Positions 17,815 to 27,016 of a stretch of DNA of 64,000 bases are shown one piece after another. Source of the stretch: Desulfoarculaceae bacterium (lineage in GTDB: Bacteria > Desulfobacterota > Desulfobulbia > Desulfobulbales > Desulfocapsaceae); the NCBI GenBank assembly GCA_019429465.1, contig JAHYIV010000001.1, positions 1 to 64,000 on the forward strand, given 5' to 3'. The notes under the pieces were generated by a model that was given only the letters and a program-made list of their open reading frames with translations, was not told the origin of the DNA and did not search any database. Each line of letters starts with the position of its first letter. Within the stretch, counting starts at the first letter, position 1. The translations under genes were made by a program, and so were the position numbers.

Positions 17815-18255
17815 CTAGCCTCCAAATGTCAGGCGATTAAATCCACCTTCGGCAAAAAATGGACGGGTGGCCTCCAGGCCCTGTAGCTCAAAGATAATGA
17901 CCTCAAGGACAAGATAGACTTTGGTATTTCTGCGGATACAGGCCGTCATGGTCTCGCCATGATGGCCCATGGCGGCATGAAGGTGGATACGCGGCTCGTC
18001 TGACTCCCAGAAGACCGAGCCGCTGCCCACTACCTCACGGGCCCCGTCGACCTCAACCCATACCGGATCAGGCGGCATGGTCGGTTCTTTCGGCCCGGTC
18101 ACAACTCCTGCCTGACGCAGTCCGCCGAGAATCTGGAACCAGGCCGCCCGCAGATCTTCCTTGCTGAACAGCTCTTTTAACCCCTCCAGCAGATCATCAC
18201 CCTGATCGAAACGGGCCATGATCACCCGCCCGATGGTTCCTGTCTTATATTCCAT
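17815..18255 (-). CDS. PPC (DUF296) domain protein
   Basis: 146 residues forming a single PPC domain, with the conserved IHLHAAMGHHG histidine-rich loop (about residues 90-100) and LEVIIFEL near the C-terminus. Bacterial members are small trimeric, possibly metal-binding proteins; the DNA-binding role known in plants comes from an attached AT-hook that is absent here. Lies 33 bp downstream of recD2 on the same strand. Biological role not known. Confidence 0.8.
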   Translation of the reverse strand: MEYKTGTIGRVIMARFDQGDDLLEGLKELFSKEDLRAAWFQILGGLRQAGVVTGPKEPTMPPDPVWVEVDGAREVVGSGSVFWESDEPRIHLHAAMGHHGETMTACIRRNTKVYLVLEVIIFELQGLEATRPFFAEGGFNRLTFGG

Positions 18256-18288
18256 TTTTTTTACTCTCTGTTTTCTTATTTTATATTC

Positions 18289-20775
18289 CTATTCCCTGTT
18301 GCCATCCTCAGCCCGTAACAGAACGGCCAGTGCCGTCTGTCGACTGGCCGTGTCCAAATTCCCGACCGCCATGGTAAAGGCCTGCCTGGTTCCCACAAAG
18401 ACTGCCAGTTTCCTGGCCCTGGTCAAGCCGGTATAGACAAGATTACGGAAGAGCATCTTGAAATGCTGGCTGACAACAGGGATAATCACACAATCAAACT
18501 CACTGCCCTGTGACTTGTGGATGGTGACGGCATAGGCCAGATCCAGCTCACTGATCTCATCTTTCTGATATTCGACCTCACGGCCGCCCGCAAAGAATCG
18601 CACCACACAGGTCAGATCAAGGGCGTTCACCTGACTTACGGTCCCGATATCACCGTTAAAAACCCCAAGATCATAATTGTTGCGGCGATGGATAACCCGA
18701 TCCCCTACCCTGAATATCCGCTCGCCCAGAATCAGCTGCCCCTTGTTCTCGGCCGCTGGATTGACCGCCTGCTGCAAGGTTCGATTCAACGTTGCCGTGC
18801 CCAGACTCCCTCTGGTCATGGGCGAGAGCACCTGGATCTCGCACTCTATACCAAAATATTTTGGAACCCACTCGGTATAGAGCCTGACAATCACCTCCTG
18901 GGCGGTCAGGCCGTAGTAAAGGGAAGACCATGGATGCACCTTTTTCAGCACCGACCGCAGTTCATCGGCACTGTTTTCCGCAGTCTGGAGCAGACCAAAA
19001 TTCACATGACTGTATTTATCGGGCAAGTCAAGTTCAGACCCTTTTTTTTGAGAAAGGCGCTCCTCTTCAATACCTGTAAAAAGATGCTCTGCGCCAAATT
19101 GGGCCTCAACATCCTGCGCCGATAATTTGAAATGGTCACGCACCCTGGCAATGACCCGAAGCTGTTCCTTGGTGGCCTCGTTGGAATCGAGGAAGAGGCA
19201 ATCGGCCTTTTCACGCCACAGACCTGGCTGTTTAAAGGGCGAAGGGACCTGGGGGACAGCGCCGTTATTGATGGCGTGGGCGTAACGGATAATGGAAGAC
19301 TCCTCTGCCTGCCTGAACACCTTGTTGAGGGTAAAGACAGGAACGACCCTGGAGGCGATCAGATCCGCCAGCACATTGCCGGCCCCCACTGACGGCAACT
19401 GATCAGCGTCGCCGATCAGCACAAGCCGCGCGCCTTCAGGAATGGCATCAAGCAGGGCCGCGGTCAGGCTGATATCGAGCATGGAACACTCATCAACCAC
19501 AAGACAGTCAAGGACTAATGGCTGTTCCCTGTTGCGTTTAAAGCCGCCGCCCTGATATTCCAGCAGGCGGTGAATGGTCTTGGCCTCAGACCCTATCACC
19601 TCACCCATGCGCTGGGCCGCACGGCCCGTGGGCGCGGCCAGGGTCACAGCAAGACCCATGGCCTGAAACAACCTGACCAGAGTCTTGGTGGTGGTGGTCT
19701 TGCCGCAACCCGGCCCACCGGTCAGGATCGCGCAACGGCGGGAGGCGATACCGGCAACAGCGCCATATTGCTCGGCGCTGAGTTGTAGGCTCTGAGACTC
19801 AGAGTAGGTCCGCAGCCATTGTGTTACCTTTTTTTCATCAACGGCTATGGGGACACAGAGCTGTCGCAACCTCTCGGCGCAATTCCGCTCCTCATAATAG
19901 AGAGTTTTTGAATAATAACAAGGAACTGCGGCAATGCCATCAATCTCCAGAAAACGCGTCTTCAGCAGATTATCCTGCTCCATGGACTGCAGGTATAACT
20001 CAAGTCGGTCTGCCAGATCCATCTCCAGAAGTTCTCTGATCCGGGTCATGATCTGACTGCTGGTCAGAAAGCAATGCCCCTGCTCCCGGGAAGCGGCAAG
20101 GATATGACGGATAGCGGCCTTGATCCTGAGCTCTGAGTCGAGTGAGATGCCGAGTGAAAGGGCGACCTTATCGGCCGAAAAAAAGCCGATGCCGTAAAAG
20201 TCATCCGCCAGCCGGTAAGGATTTTCCTGAACGAGCGACACGGCTTGATCGCCATATTTCTTATAGATACGGACTGCAAAGAGGGTGGAGATGCCATGCC
20301 CCTGCAAAAAGAGCATCACCTCGCGCACCATTCGGTGTTCTTCCCAGGCCGTCTTGATCCCGGCCAGTTTTTTCTGGGCAATGCCCGGAACCAGGAGCAG
20401 ATCCTCGATCCGTTCTTCAAAGATATCAAGGGTGGATCTGCCGAAATAGCCGACAATCTTGCGGGCGGTCTTGGGCCCCACCCCTTTAATGAGTCCGGAA
20501 CCAAGATACTTTTCGAGACCTGCCGCCGTCGCCGGCTTCTGCTCCTCCGCGCGTACCGCCTTAAACTGTCGACCGAAGGTGGGATGCTGCGCCCAGGAGC
20601 CGAAGAATTTCATGGTCGCCCCGGCAAAGACCCGAGTCTGGTGCACAGTCACAGGAACGGCATCATGCTCGTTAAAACACTTCACCCGCAGCACCGACCA
20701 ACCGGTCTCAATATTATGATAGGTGACCCGCTCGACAATTCCCTGGAGCTGTTCTTCGATAAAGCCCTTCTGCAT
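18289..20775 (-). CDS. recD2: RecD2-type SF1B DNA helicase with insertion
   Basis: About 828 residues. N-terminal OB-like and helix-hairpin-helix region (GLEKYLGSGLIKGVGPKTARKIVGYF), then the SF1 helicase core: motif I GGPGCGKTTTT (~residue 350), II VDECSMLD, III LIGDADQLPSVGAG, IV-VI with LSPMTRGSLGT, and VTIHKSQGSEFD and VYTGLTRAR at the end. RecD2 unwinds DNA 5'-3' without RecBC. The family is usually about 715-750 aa; here roughly 90-100 extra residues lie between AHAINNG and the LSPM motif (between III and IV). Start chosen at ATG 20775 (GGAG seven bases upstream); a GTG at 20802 is possible. Upstream tpx ends 40 bp away. Confidence 0.92.
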   Translation of the reverse strand: MQKGFIEEQLQGIVERVTYHNIETGWSVLRVKCFNEHDAVPVTVHQTRVFAGATMKFFGSWAQHPTFGRQFKAVRAEEQKPATAAGLEKYLGSGLIKGVGPKTARKIVGYFGRSTLDIFEERIEDLLLVPGIAQKKLAGIKTAWEEHRMVREVMLFLQGHGISTLFAVRIYKKYGDQAVSLVQENPYRLADDFYGIGFFSADKVALSLGISLDSELRIKAAIRHILAASREQGHCFLTSSQIMTRIRELLEMDLADRLELYLQSMEQDNLLKTRFLEIDGIAAVPCYYSKTLYYEERNCAERLRQLCVPIAVDEKKVTQWLRTYSESQSLQLSAEQYGAVAGIASRRCAILTGGPGCGKTTTTKTLVRLFQAMGLAVTLAAPTGRAAQRMGEVIGSEAKTIHRLLEYQGGGFKRNREQPLVLDCLVVDECSMLDISLTAALLDAIPEGARLVLIGDADQLPSVGAGNVLADLIASRVVPVFTLNKVFRQAEESSIIRYAHAINNGAVPQVPSPFKQPGLWREKADCLFLDSNEATKEQLRVIARVRDHFKLSAQDVEAQFGAEHLFTGIEEERLSQKKGSELDLPDKYSHVNFGLLQTAENSADELRSVLKKVHPWSSLYYGLTAQEVIVRLYTEWVPKYFGIECEIQVLSPMTRGSLGTATLNRTLQQAVNPAAENKGQLILGERIFRVGDRVIHRRNNYDLGVFNGDIGTVSQVNALDLTCVVRFFAGGREVEYQKDEISELDLAYAVTIHKSQGSEFDCVIIPVVSQHFKMLFRNLVYTGLTRARKLAVFVGTRQAFTMAVGNLDTASRQTALAVLLRAEDGNRE

Positions 20776-20815
20776 GGACACTCCAGTGTTGTGGGCCGCC
20801 ACCTGCCCTGCCTAC

Positions 20816-21316
20816 CTATTGTAAGACCTTCATGGCCGCCTCATAATCCGGTTCATCGGAGATTTCAGGGACCAGCTGACTGTGCAGAACCATACCTTTC
20901 TCGTCGATCACCACAACCGCCCGGGCCAGCAGACCGGCCAGAGGCCCGTCAATAATTCGTAGTCCGTAATTATCCCCCAGATCACTGTTGCGCAATTCGG
21001 AAACGGCAATAACCCTATCAAGGCCTTCTGACCCGCAAAAACGGGAATGGGCAAAAGGCAGATCCCGCGACGCGCACAGGCAGACGGCATTGGCCAGCTT
21101 GTCGATCTCGCTGTTGAAACGTCGGACCGAGGTTGCACAGACCGAGGTGTCGATACTGGGAAAGACATTCAGGACGATCCGTTTTCCGGTATAGTCCTGC
21201 CGACTGACATCGCTCAGGTCGGTTTTCGTCAGCAGAAAATCAGGGGCCTTTTCCCGGATCTTCGGCAGCGTGCCGCTGGTGTTCACTGGTTTTCCCTGCA
21301 GAGTTACCTGTGCCAT
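20816..21316 (-). CDS. tpx: Thiol peroxidase Tpx
   Basis: 166 residues, an atypical 2-Cys peroxiredoxin. The peroxidatic cysteine is in PSIDTSVCATSVRRFN (about residue 60) and the resolving cysteine in SRFCGSEG (about 94). It reduces hydrogen and alkyl peroxides with thioredoxin. Oxidative defence suits an anaerobe exposed to oxygen. It precedes recD2 on the same strand with a 40-bp gap. Confidence 0.95.
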   Translation of the reverse strand: MAQVTLQGKPVNTSGTLPKIREKAPDFLLTKTDLSDVSRQDYTGKRIVLNVFPSIDTSVCATSVRRFNSEIDKLANAVCLCASRDLPFAHSRFCGSEGLDRVIAVSELRNSDLGDNYGLRIIDGPLAGLLARAVVVIDEKGMVLHSQLVPEISDEPDYEAAMKVLQ

Positions 21317-21426
21317 ATTATTCTTCTTTATTCAATTATTAATCAGTGCGCACCGAACCGGTCTCAATACCCTCATCTCCGGACGCGGTAACAACGATGT
21401 ATAAAAATACTACCTGCACGTCCGCT

Positions 21427-21492
21427 CCCCAACCCTCCCTCGCAAGGGGATGGACTTACTGGATCTCTTACCCCGGTGAGGGAGGGTCGGGG
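21427..21492. repeat. 15-bp inverted repeat in tpx/cytochrome intergenic region
   Basis: CCCCAACCCTCCCTC (21427-21441) and GAGGGAGGGTCGGGG (21478-21492) pair with one mismatch across 36 bp. No T-run follows, so a terminator of the pentaheme cytochrome gene is possible but not typical. Confidence 0.5.
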
Positions 21493-21527
21493 TCGGGAAG
21501 CGTCGCGGAACCATGGATCCCTTCTTG

Positions 21528-22988
21528 TTATAATGCGGGTTCGATCTTGACAGACTTGCTGACCATATCGACCACAGGCAGATCAGGCATGGCGGTCAGG
21601 CCATAGATGGCCGCGAGATCCATATCCTCCGGCACCGCAGCCAGCAGGGCGTGAGCGATTTCCTGCTCTGCCTGACGATAGCGCAGCTTTATATCGACCA
21701 CCAGCGGCCCCTTGGACTGCGGGGCAGATACGCCATAATAGACATCCTTGTACCCTTTGGGAGGAATAGCATCTTGTCGGGAGAAAGCAACAATTTCCCA
21801 GGGATCAATGGCGAAATGAAATCCCTCACCCATACCGTCCGAGTTGAACAGCCGCGCCTCGCTGGGCAGAGCCCCCTTTTCATCGACTGTACCGGTCGTC
21901 ATAATCACCTTGCCGTTCTCATCTTTCACCGTCATCTCCAGCCAGATCTGGCGAATATTGGTAAGGGAGGTCGGAAGTTTGTGGCCCGCCCGGATATTTT
22001 TCACCCGCACCTTGATCTCCGCCAGTTTTTTATCGCGGTAAATCGGGATCACTACAAGGTCTGCCGCGGCCTGCAGACGGGCCACCGCCATTTCATACTT
22101 TTTATGAACATTGGCCGCCAGTTCGGTATCACCGGCCTTCTTTGCCGCCTGTTCGGTCAGGGCATAGATCAGGAAGTTCGCGCCATTGAAATAATGGCGG
22201 AATTCTTCTTTTTTCGGCTTCTTCATCGTATCGGCCGAGCGAAGAAACGTATCGAAATCAACCATATGACAATCCTGGCAGGCAATATCATGCACAGCGT
22301 AAGGGCCGTCTTTCCATTCTCTGTAGGTGGACTCAATAGGCGTATGGGTCTCATAATGATACACCTGATGACAGTTTGCGCACAACTCCGCCTTCTTGTG
22401 CAGAGGCTGTTCCACACACTCATGAAAGCCATCGCCACAGCCCTCTTCCGGCTGGTAGGGGCCATATTTGGTCAACACCGGACCGGACGGAGTATCCTTG
22501 CCAGGCGAAAGAATAAGTGAACCGTTCCCCGGAAAACGGTAAGGAGTCTGCCAGCCGCTGTGTCCGCTTACCGAGTGACACATGTCACAGGAAACGCCGT
22601 TTAAGGCAACATCACTCAGGCCGCTTAATCCCGGCATCTTAATCTCTCCAGTCACAATCCCGGCCGGGGAATGACACCCCTCGCACTGTCTGGCAATGTC
22701 ATGACCAACGGCCTTTACCGCCTTGTTCAGCTCGCCTTGATAAACTGGATCCTTGAAGGCCAGGGCATGCATAGAGCCGGTCCATTCATTGTATTGCTGT
22801 GAATGGCATTCGCCGCAGGTTTCAGGGGGGGTAAACTCGGCCGCACTTTTTTTATACTGCAGAAGTGAAGGGGCGAATGGATATTCCGCGGGATCGGGTT
22901 TGTCCATACTATTTCCCAAACCTGCTACCAGGAGTGTGGCCATAGAGACTCCGCCCAGACCGATAATGAGCTTTTTTATGCTTATCAT
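21528..22988 (-). CDS. Pentaheme c-type cytochrome
   Basis: 486 residues with an N-terminal membrane/signal segment (about residues 5-27) and five CXXCH heme motifs: CGECH, CEGCH, CDMCH, CANCH and CQDCH, all in the N-terminal ~240 residues. The C-terminal half has no heme and contains KVRVKNIRAGHKLPTSLTNIRQ, typical of the cytochrome c-554/multiheme group where it forms a beta domain. It is predicted periplasmic and would pass electrons between quinol-linked donors and terminal reductases; the partner is not identifiable. Divergent from the type I secretion genes across 297 bp that hold a long dyad. Confidence 0.88.
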   Translation of the reverse strand: MISIKKLIIGLGGVSMATLLVAGLGNSMDKPDPAEYPFAPSLLQYKKSAAEFTPPETCGECHSQQYNEWTGSMHALAFKDPVYQGELNKAVKAVGHDIARQCEGCHSPAGIVTGEIKMPGLSGLSDVALNGVSCDMCHSVSGHSGWQTPYRFPGNGSLILSPGKDTPSGPVLTKYGPYQPEEGCGDGFHECVEQPLHKKAELCANCHQVYHYETHTPIESTYREWKDGPYAVHDIACQDCHMVDFDTFLRSADTMKKPKKEEFRHYFNGANFLIYALTEQAAKKAGDTELAANVHKKYEMAVARLQAAADLVVIPIYRDKKLAEIKVRVKNIRAGHKLPTSLTNIRQIWLEMTVKDENGKVIMTTGTVDEKGALPSEARLFNSDGMGEGFHFAIDPWEIVAFSRQDAIPPKGYKDVYYGVSAPQSKGPLVVDIKLRYRQAEQEIAHALLAAVPEDMDLAAIYGLTAMPDLPVVDMVSKSVKIEPAL

Positions 22989-23112
22989 AAGACCTCCTTT
23001 TTCTTTAAAAAAGATAAAGTTAACAACTTTATGGCAATACTTTCTTTTATAATATCAAAAAAAAAGGCACAATACCTAACGAATAATTTCTTTACCCATG
23101 GTAAATTTATTC

Positions 23113-23164
23113 TTCAGTAACCAGCATGGCTGGACAAGATTGGCCAGCCATGCTGGTTACTGAA
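23113..23164. repeat. 21-bp perfect dyad between divergent cytochrome and secretion genes
   Basis: Arms 23113-23133 and 23144-23164 are exact reverse complements across a 10-bp spacer (core CCAGCATGGCTGG). There is no T-run on either side. Position between two divergent starts allows a role as operator or as a strong cruciform/hairpin; it may equally be a small repetitive element. Confidence 0.75.
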
Positions 23165-23285
23165 AATAAGTCAACGGAAGAGAAAACGGATAAAAATCAC
23201 TTGCAATTTTCTAACCGTACACTACTGATACAATAACCATACTGGACAACGCTGAGTTTCCCCGTAAGCAACGCTCGGCGTGTGA

Positions 23286-25514
23286 ATGCCGACTCGACCA
23301 AGAAAGAATAAAACAGAGGGTGCAGTGGAGAACGAAAAGATATTTTCAGAAAAACCAGGCAACCAAAAAGGTGCCGAGGCAGGCGTCCTGCACGACGATG
23401 TCGACCCCTTGCTCGAAAGCCTGCTGATTGTCGCCAAATCTCATGGCCGGCCAATCACCCGGGACGCAGCCCTCTCCGGGCTTCCTCTTGAACGCCAGTC
23501 GTTTCTTACACCCAGTCTTTTTGGACGGGCAGCCAGGCGTGCTGGACTGACCTGCAATCTCGTCCATCGTCCGCTCGCAAAACTCAATCCTCACCTTTTC
23601 CCCACTGTTCTCCTCCTGCATGATCAGGATGCCTGTGTACTCCTCAACTGGAGCGAGGATGACAACAGCGCTCGGGTGATCCTCCCCGATCTGGGAGAAG
23701 CTGAAGTCGAACTGACCCGGGAAGAGCTGACTGCCCGCTACAGCGGTGGAGCCATCCTGGTGCGGCCCCTTTACACCTTTGACGCCCGGACTCCAGAGGT
23801 GGGACGCGTCCAGGGACGCCACTGGTTCTGGGGTGCTCTGACGGAAAATCTGCCCCTCTACCGGGATGTTCTGCTCTCCGCCTTTTTGATCAGTCTGTTT
23901 GCCGTGGCTATGCCCCTGTTCATCATGAATGTCTACGACCGGGTAGTGCCCAACCACGCCTTCGAGACTCTGTGGGTGCTGGCAGCCGGCGTGGCCATCG
24001 TGCTGGTGGCGGATGTGACGGCACGCACCATGCGGGGTTATTTCCTTGATCTTGCCAGCAGTCGGGTGGACGTGAAGCTCTCGGCCTACATCATGGAACG
24101 GGTTCTTGGCATCCGCCTGGAAAACCGGCCGTTAAGCGCCGGCTCCTTTGCCGCCAACCTGCGTTCCTTCGAAACGGTGCGCGATTTCATCACCTCGGCC
24201 ACGGTAACCGCCTTCATCGACCTCCCCTTTGCCCTGGTCTTCATCCTGGTGATCGCCTGGATCGCCTGGCCCGTTGTCCTGCCCATCCTGGCTGGAATGC
24301 TGCTGGTGCTCCTGTTCGGGCTGACAGTACAGAAGAAGATGCATGCCCTTTCCGAGACAACCTATCGAGCCAGCGCCCAGCGCAACGCCACCCTGATCGA
24401 AAGTCTGGTGGGGTTGGAGACGATCAAGACCCTGGGCGCCGAAGGGCTGATGCAGCGCAAATGGGAATCATCCGCCGCCTTTCTCGCCCGCACCGGAGCG
24501 CGGTTGCGCCTGCTCTCCTCTTCCACCCTCAACAGCGCCATCTGGACCCAACAGCTGGTGACGGTAGCGGTTATCGTTACCGGCGTCTACCTCATCGCCA
24601 ACGGTCAGCTCTCCATGGGCGGCCTCATCGCCTGCACCATGCTTTCCTCCCGGGCCATGGCCCCCATCGGCCAGGTGGCCGGACTGCTCACCCAGTACCA
24701 CAATGCCACCACCGCCCTGACTTCTCTCAATGAAATCCTCAAGAATCCCATAGAACGGCCCGATGATGCTCGTTTTATCTCCCGCAGCTCCTTCCGCGGC
24801 GCCATTGAATTCAAGGATATCAGCTTTAGTTATCCGGGCCAGGAAATGAATGCCCTGCGCAATGTTTCCCTGCGCATCAACGCCGGCGAACATATTGGCA
24901 TCCTTGGCCGGGTGGGCTCGGGTAAAACCACCCTGCAGAAGCTCATCCTCGGGCTCTACCAGCCCACCTCCGGTGCGGTGCTCATCGACGGGATCGACCT
25001 GCGCCAGATCGATCCAGCGGAAGTGCGGCGTCAGATCGGCTATGTCCCGCAGGACGTGACCCTTTTTTACGGCACCCTGCGTGACAATCTGACTATGGGC
25101 CTGCCCATGGCTGACGATAGCGCCGTTCTGGCCACGGCCGAGCTCTGCGGCATCCTCGAATTTGTCAATAGTCATCCCCAGGGCTTTGACATGATGGTGG
25201 GCGAACGGGGCGAGTCTCTTTCCGGCGGCCAGCGCCAGCGGGTGGCCCTGGGAAGAGCCCTTATCGGTGAGCCGCCCATTCTGCTGCTGGACGAACCCAC
25301 CGGCTCCATGGACCACTCCAGCGAAGAGGATATCAAGACGCGGTTGCGGACCTATGCGGTGGGTAAGACAATGATCGTCATCACCCACCGCACTTCCCTG
25401 CTGGAACTGGTGGATCGAATCATCGTTATTGATTCCGGCAGAATCGTCGCGGACGGACCCAAGACCCAGGTAGTGGAGGCGTTGCGTCAAGGACGCATCG
25501 GGAAGGCGGCATGA
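23286..25514 (+). CDS. Type I secretion ABC transporter (LapB/PrtD-like)
   Basis: 742 residues: an N-terminal C39-like domain (~residues 40-170) without the catalytic cysteine, six membrane helices (~190-460) with NVYDRVVPN typical of type I exporters, and an ABC domain with Walker A GRVGSGKTT (~541-549), signature LSGGQRQRVALGRA (~644) and LLLDEPTGSMD (~665). A degenerate peptidase domain is the hallmark of RTX-type exporters, where it binds unfolded substrate. ATG 23286 is listed; GTG 23325 after AGAGGG is a good alternative. The HlyD partner follows after 40 bp; no outer-membrane TolC-type gene or adhesin substrate is in the window. Confidence 0.93.
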   Translation: MPTRPRKNKTEGAVENEKIFSEKPGNQKGAEAGVLHDDVDPLLESLLIVAKSHGRPITRDAALSGLPLERQSFLTPSLFGRAARRAGLTCNLVHRPLAKLNPHLFPTVLLLHDQDACVLLNWSEDDNSARVILPDLGEAEVELTREELTARYSGGAILVRPLYTFDARTPEVGRVQGRHWFWGALTENLPLYRDVLLSAFLISLFAVAMPLFIMNVYDRVVPNHAFETLWVLAAGVAIVLVADVTARTMRGYFLDLASSRVDVKLSAYIMERVLGIRLENRPLSAGSFAANLRSFETVRDFITSATVTAFIDLPFALVFILVIAWIAWPVVLPILAGMLLVLLFGLTVQKKMHALSETTYRASAQRNATLIESLVGLETIKTLGAEGLMQRKWESSAAFLARTGARLRLLSSSTLNSAIWTQQLVTVAVIVTGVYLIANGQLSMGGLIACTMLSSRAMAPIGQVAGLLTQYHNATTALTSLNEILKNPIERPDDARFISRSSFRGAIEFKDISFSYPGQEMNALRNVSLRINAGEHIGILGRVGSGKTTLQKLILGLYQPTSGAVLIDGIDLRQIDPAEVRRQIGYVPQDVTLFYGTLRDNLTMGLPMADDSAVLATAELCGILEFVNSHPQGFDMMVGERGESLSGGQRQRVALGRALIGEPPILLLDEPTGSMDHSSEEDIKTRLRTYAVGKTMIVITHRTSLLELVDRIIVIDSGRIVADGPKTQVVEALRQGRIGKAA

Positions 25515-25554
25515 TCAAAAGACTCTTCTCTTTAATTCCCCTCAGGAGGACGAT

Positions 25555-26907
25555 ATGATCTCCCGACTGCTCGATGCCCTGCTCAACAAAAGACTTCCCC
25601 TGCGGCCTGACGGCAACCAGGACTGGGCTGCCGATGCCGACTGGGCCCGCCTGGAACAGGAACCCCTGCGGGCACGCGCCCTCCTGCACTGGAGTGTTTT
25701 TTTCCTCATGGCCCTGGTGGTCTGGGCAGCCGTGGCTGAGATCGACGAGGTTACCCGCGGACAAGGCAAGGTCATCCCCTCCAGCCAGATCCAGATCGTG
25801 CAGTCAATGGACGGCGGTATTGTCTCGGAAATCCTGGTGCGGGAAGGGGAAACCGTAACCCAGGATCAGGTGCTGCTGCGCATCGATCCCACCCGCTTTC
25901 TTTCCTCCCTGCGGGAGAACCGCTCCCAGTATCTTGCCTTGCAGGCAAAGGCCGAGCGCCTCAAGGCCTTGTCCGAAGGTCGTCTTTTTGAGCCATCCCC
26001 CGAGCTGCTGGCCGAAATCCCCGAAACGGTGGAGCGTGAGCGCACCCTCTACTACTCCAGCCGCGATGGGCTTGACGCCAACATCAGCATCGCCCGTCAG
26101 CAGCTGGAACAGCGCCAGCAGGAACTCAACGAGGCGCATTCCCGACAAACACAGGTGAGGCGGGGTCTGCAACTGGCCGTAAAAGAGCTGGCCATATCTA
26201 AGCCTCTTTCTGCCTCGGGTGCGGTATCGGAGATGGATCTGCTGCGCCTGGAGCGGGAAGTGATACGAATGACCGGAGAGCAGGGCCAGGTGGCGGCTCA
26301 GATCGACCGCCTGTTGTCCTCGATCCAGGAGGCGCAGAAAAAGATCCAGGAGGTGGAGATCTATTTCCGTAACCAGATCCGGGCGGAACTCTCCGATGTC
26401 ATGGGCAAGCTGGGCACGCTTACCGAGGGAAGTTCCGCCCTCGCAGACCGCGTCAAACACGCGGAGGTCAGGTCGCCGGTCCGCGGCACCATAAAAAGAT
26501 TGATGGTCACCACAGTGGGCGGGGTAGTACAACCGGGCCGGGAGGTGGTTGAGGTCGTGCCTCTGGATGATGCCCTCTTACTGGAGGCCCAGGTCAGCCC
26601 CAAGGACATCGGCTTTCTCCACCCTGGCCAGGAGGCCCTGGTCAAGTTCACGGCCTATGATTTTTCCATCTACGGAGGTCTCAAGGCCGTGGTGGAACAC
26701 ATCGGCGCCGATACGGTCTTAGATGAGCGCGGTAACGCCTTTTATGTGATCAGGGTGCGCACCGAGGAATCAAGCCTGGGAACAGGCCTGCCCATCATCC
26801 CGGGCATGATGGCGCAGGTGGACATCCTGACCGGGAAAAAAACCATCCTCAGATACCTGCTCAAGCCTGTATTGCGGGCCAAAGCCAATGCCATGAAAGA
26901 GCGGTAA
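25555..26907 (+). CDS. HlyD-family type I secretion adaptor (LapC-like)
   Basis: 450 residues. One membrane helix near 45-65, a biotinyl-lipoyl-like segment (IVQSMDGGIVSEILVREGETV, about 80-103), a long coiled coil (~120-280), the second lipoyl half with VRSPVRGTIKRL, and a beta-barrel C-terminus. It bridges the inner-membrane ABC exporter to an outer-membrane TolC-like channel. CAGGAGG seven bases before ATG 25555 gives a strong start. Co-transcribed with the ABC gene upstream. Confidence 0.93.
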   Translation: MISRLLDALLNKRLPLRPDGNQDWAADADWARLEQEPLRARALLHWSVFFLMALVVWAAVAEIDEVTRGQGKVIPSSQIQIVQSMDGGIVSEILVREGETVTQDQVLLRIDPTRFLSSLRENRSQYLALQAKAERLKALSEGRLFEPSPELLAEIPETVERERTLYYSSRDGLDANISIARQQLEQRQQELNEAHSRQTQVRRGLQLAVKELAISKPLSASGAVSEMDLLRLEREVIRMTGEQGQVAAQIDRLLSSIQEAQKKIQEVEIYFRNQIRAELSDVMGKLGTLTEGSSALADRVKHAEVRSPVRGTIKRLMVTTVGGVVQPGREVVEVVPLDDALLLEAQVSPKDIGFLHPGQEALVKFTAYDFSIYGGLKAVVEHIGADTVLDERGNAFYVIRVRTEESSLGTGLPIIPGMMAQVDILTGKKTILRYLLKPVLRAKANAMKER

Positions 26908-26935
26908 CCTTCACTTTCTAAAATCAGGAGCCAAC

Positions 26936-27016
26936 ATGGAAGTGTCTCACATTTTGCCTCATCAGATTCCGGCCTCAGAAGTCCACCCCCCTTTCCTCTC
27001 AGGGAGTTTTCAATGA
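26936..27016 (+). CDS. Possible 26-aa leader ORF coupled to LuxR-type regulator
   Basis: ATG 26936 follows CAGGAG at a good distance and opens a 26-codon frame whose stop overlaps the next gene's start in an ATGA junction (TGA 27014-27016, ATG 27013-27015). The peptide is polar with several His, Pro and Ser and no recognisable domain. The arrangement suggests a translationally coupled leader peptide; it could also be chance. Confidence 0.45.
   Translation: MEVSHILPHQIPASEVHPPFLSGSFQ

Noticed and set aside
24468-25490. 340-codon minus-strand frame inside the ABC exporter
   Set aside because: Complement of the conserved ABC and membrane domains; His/Gly-rich low-information protein.
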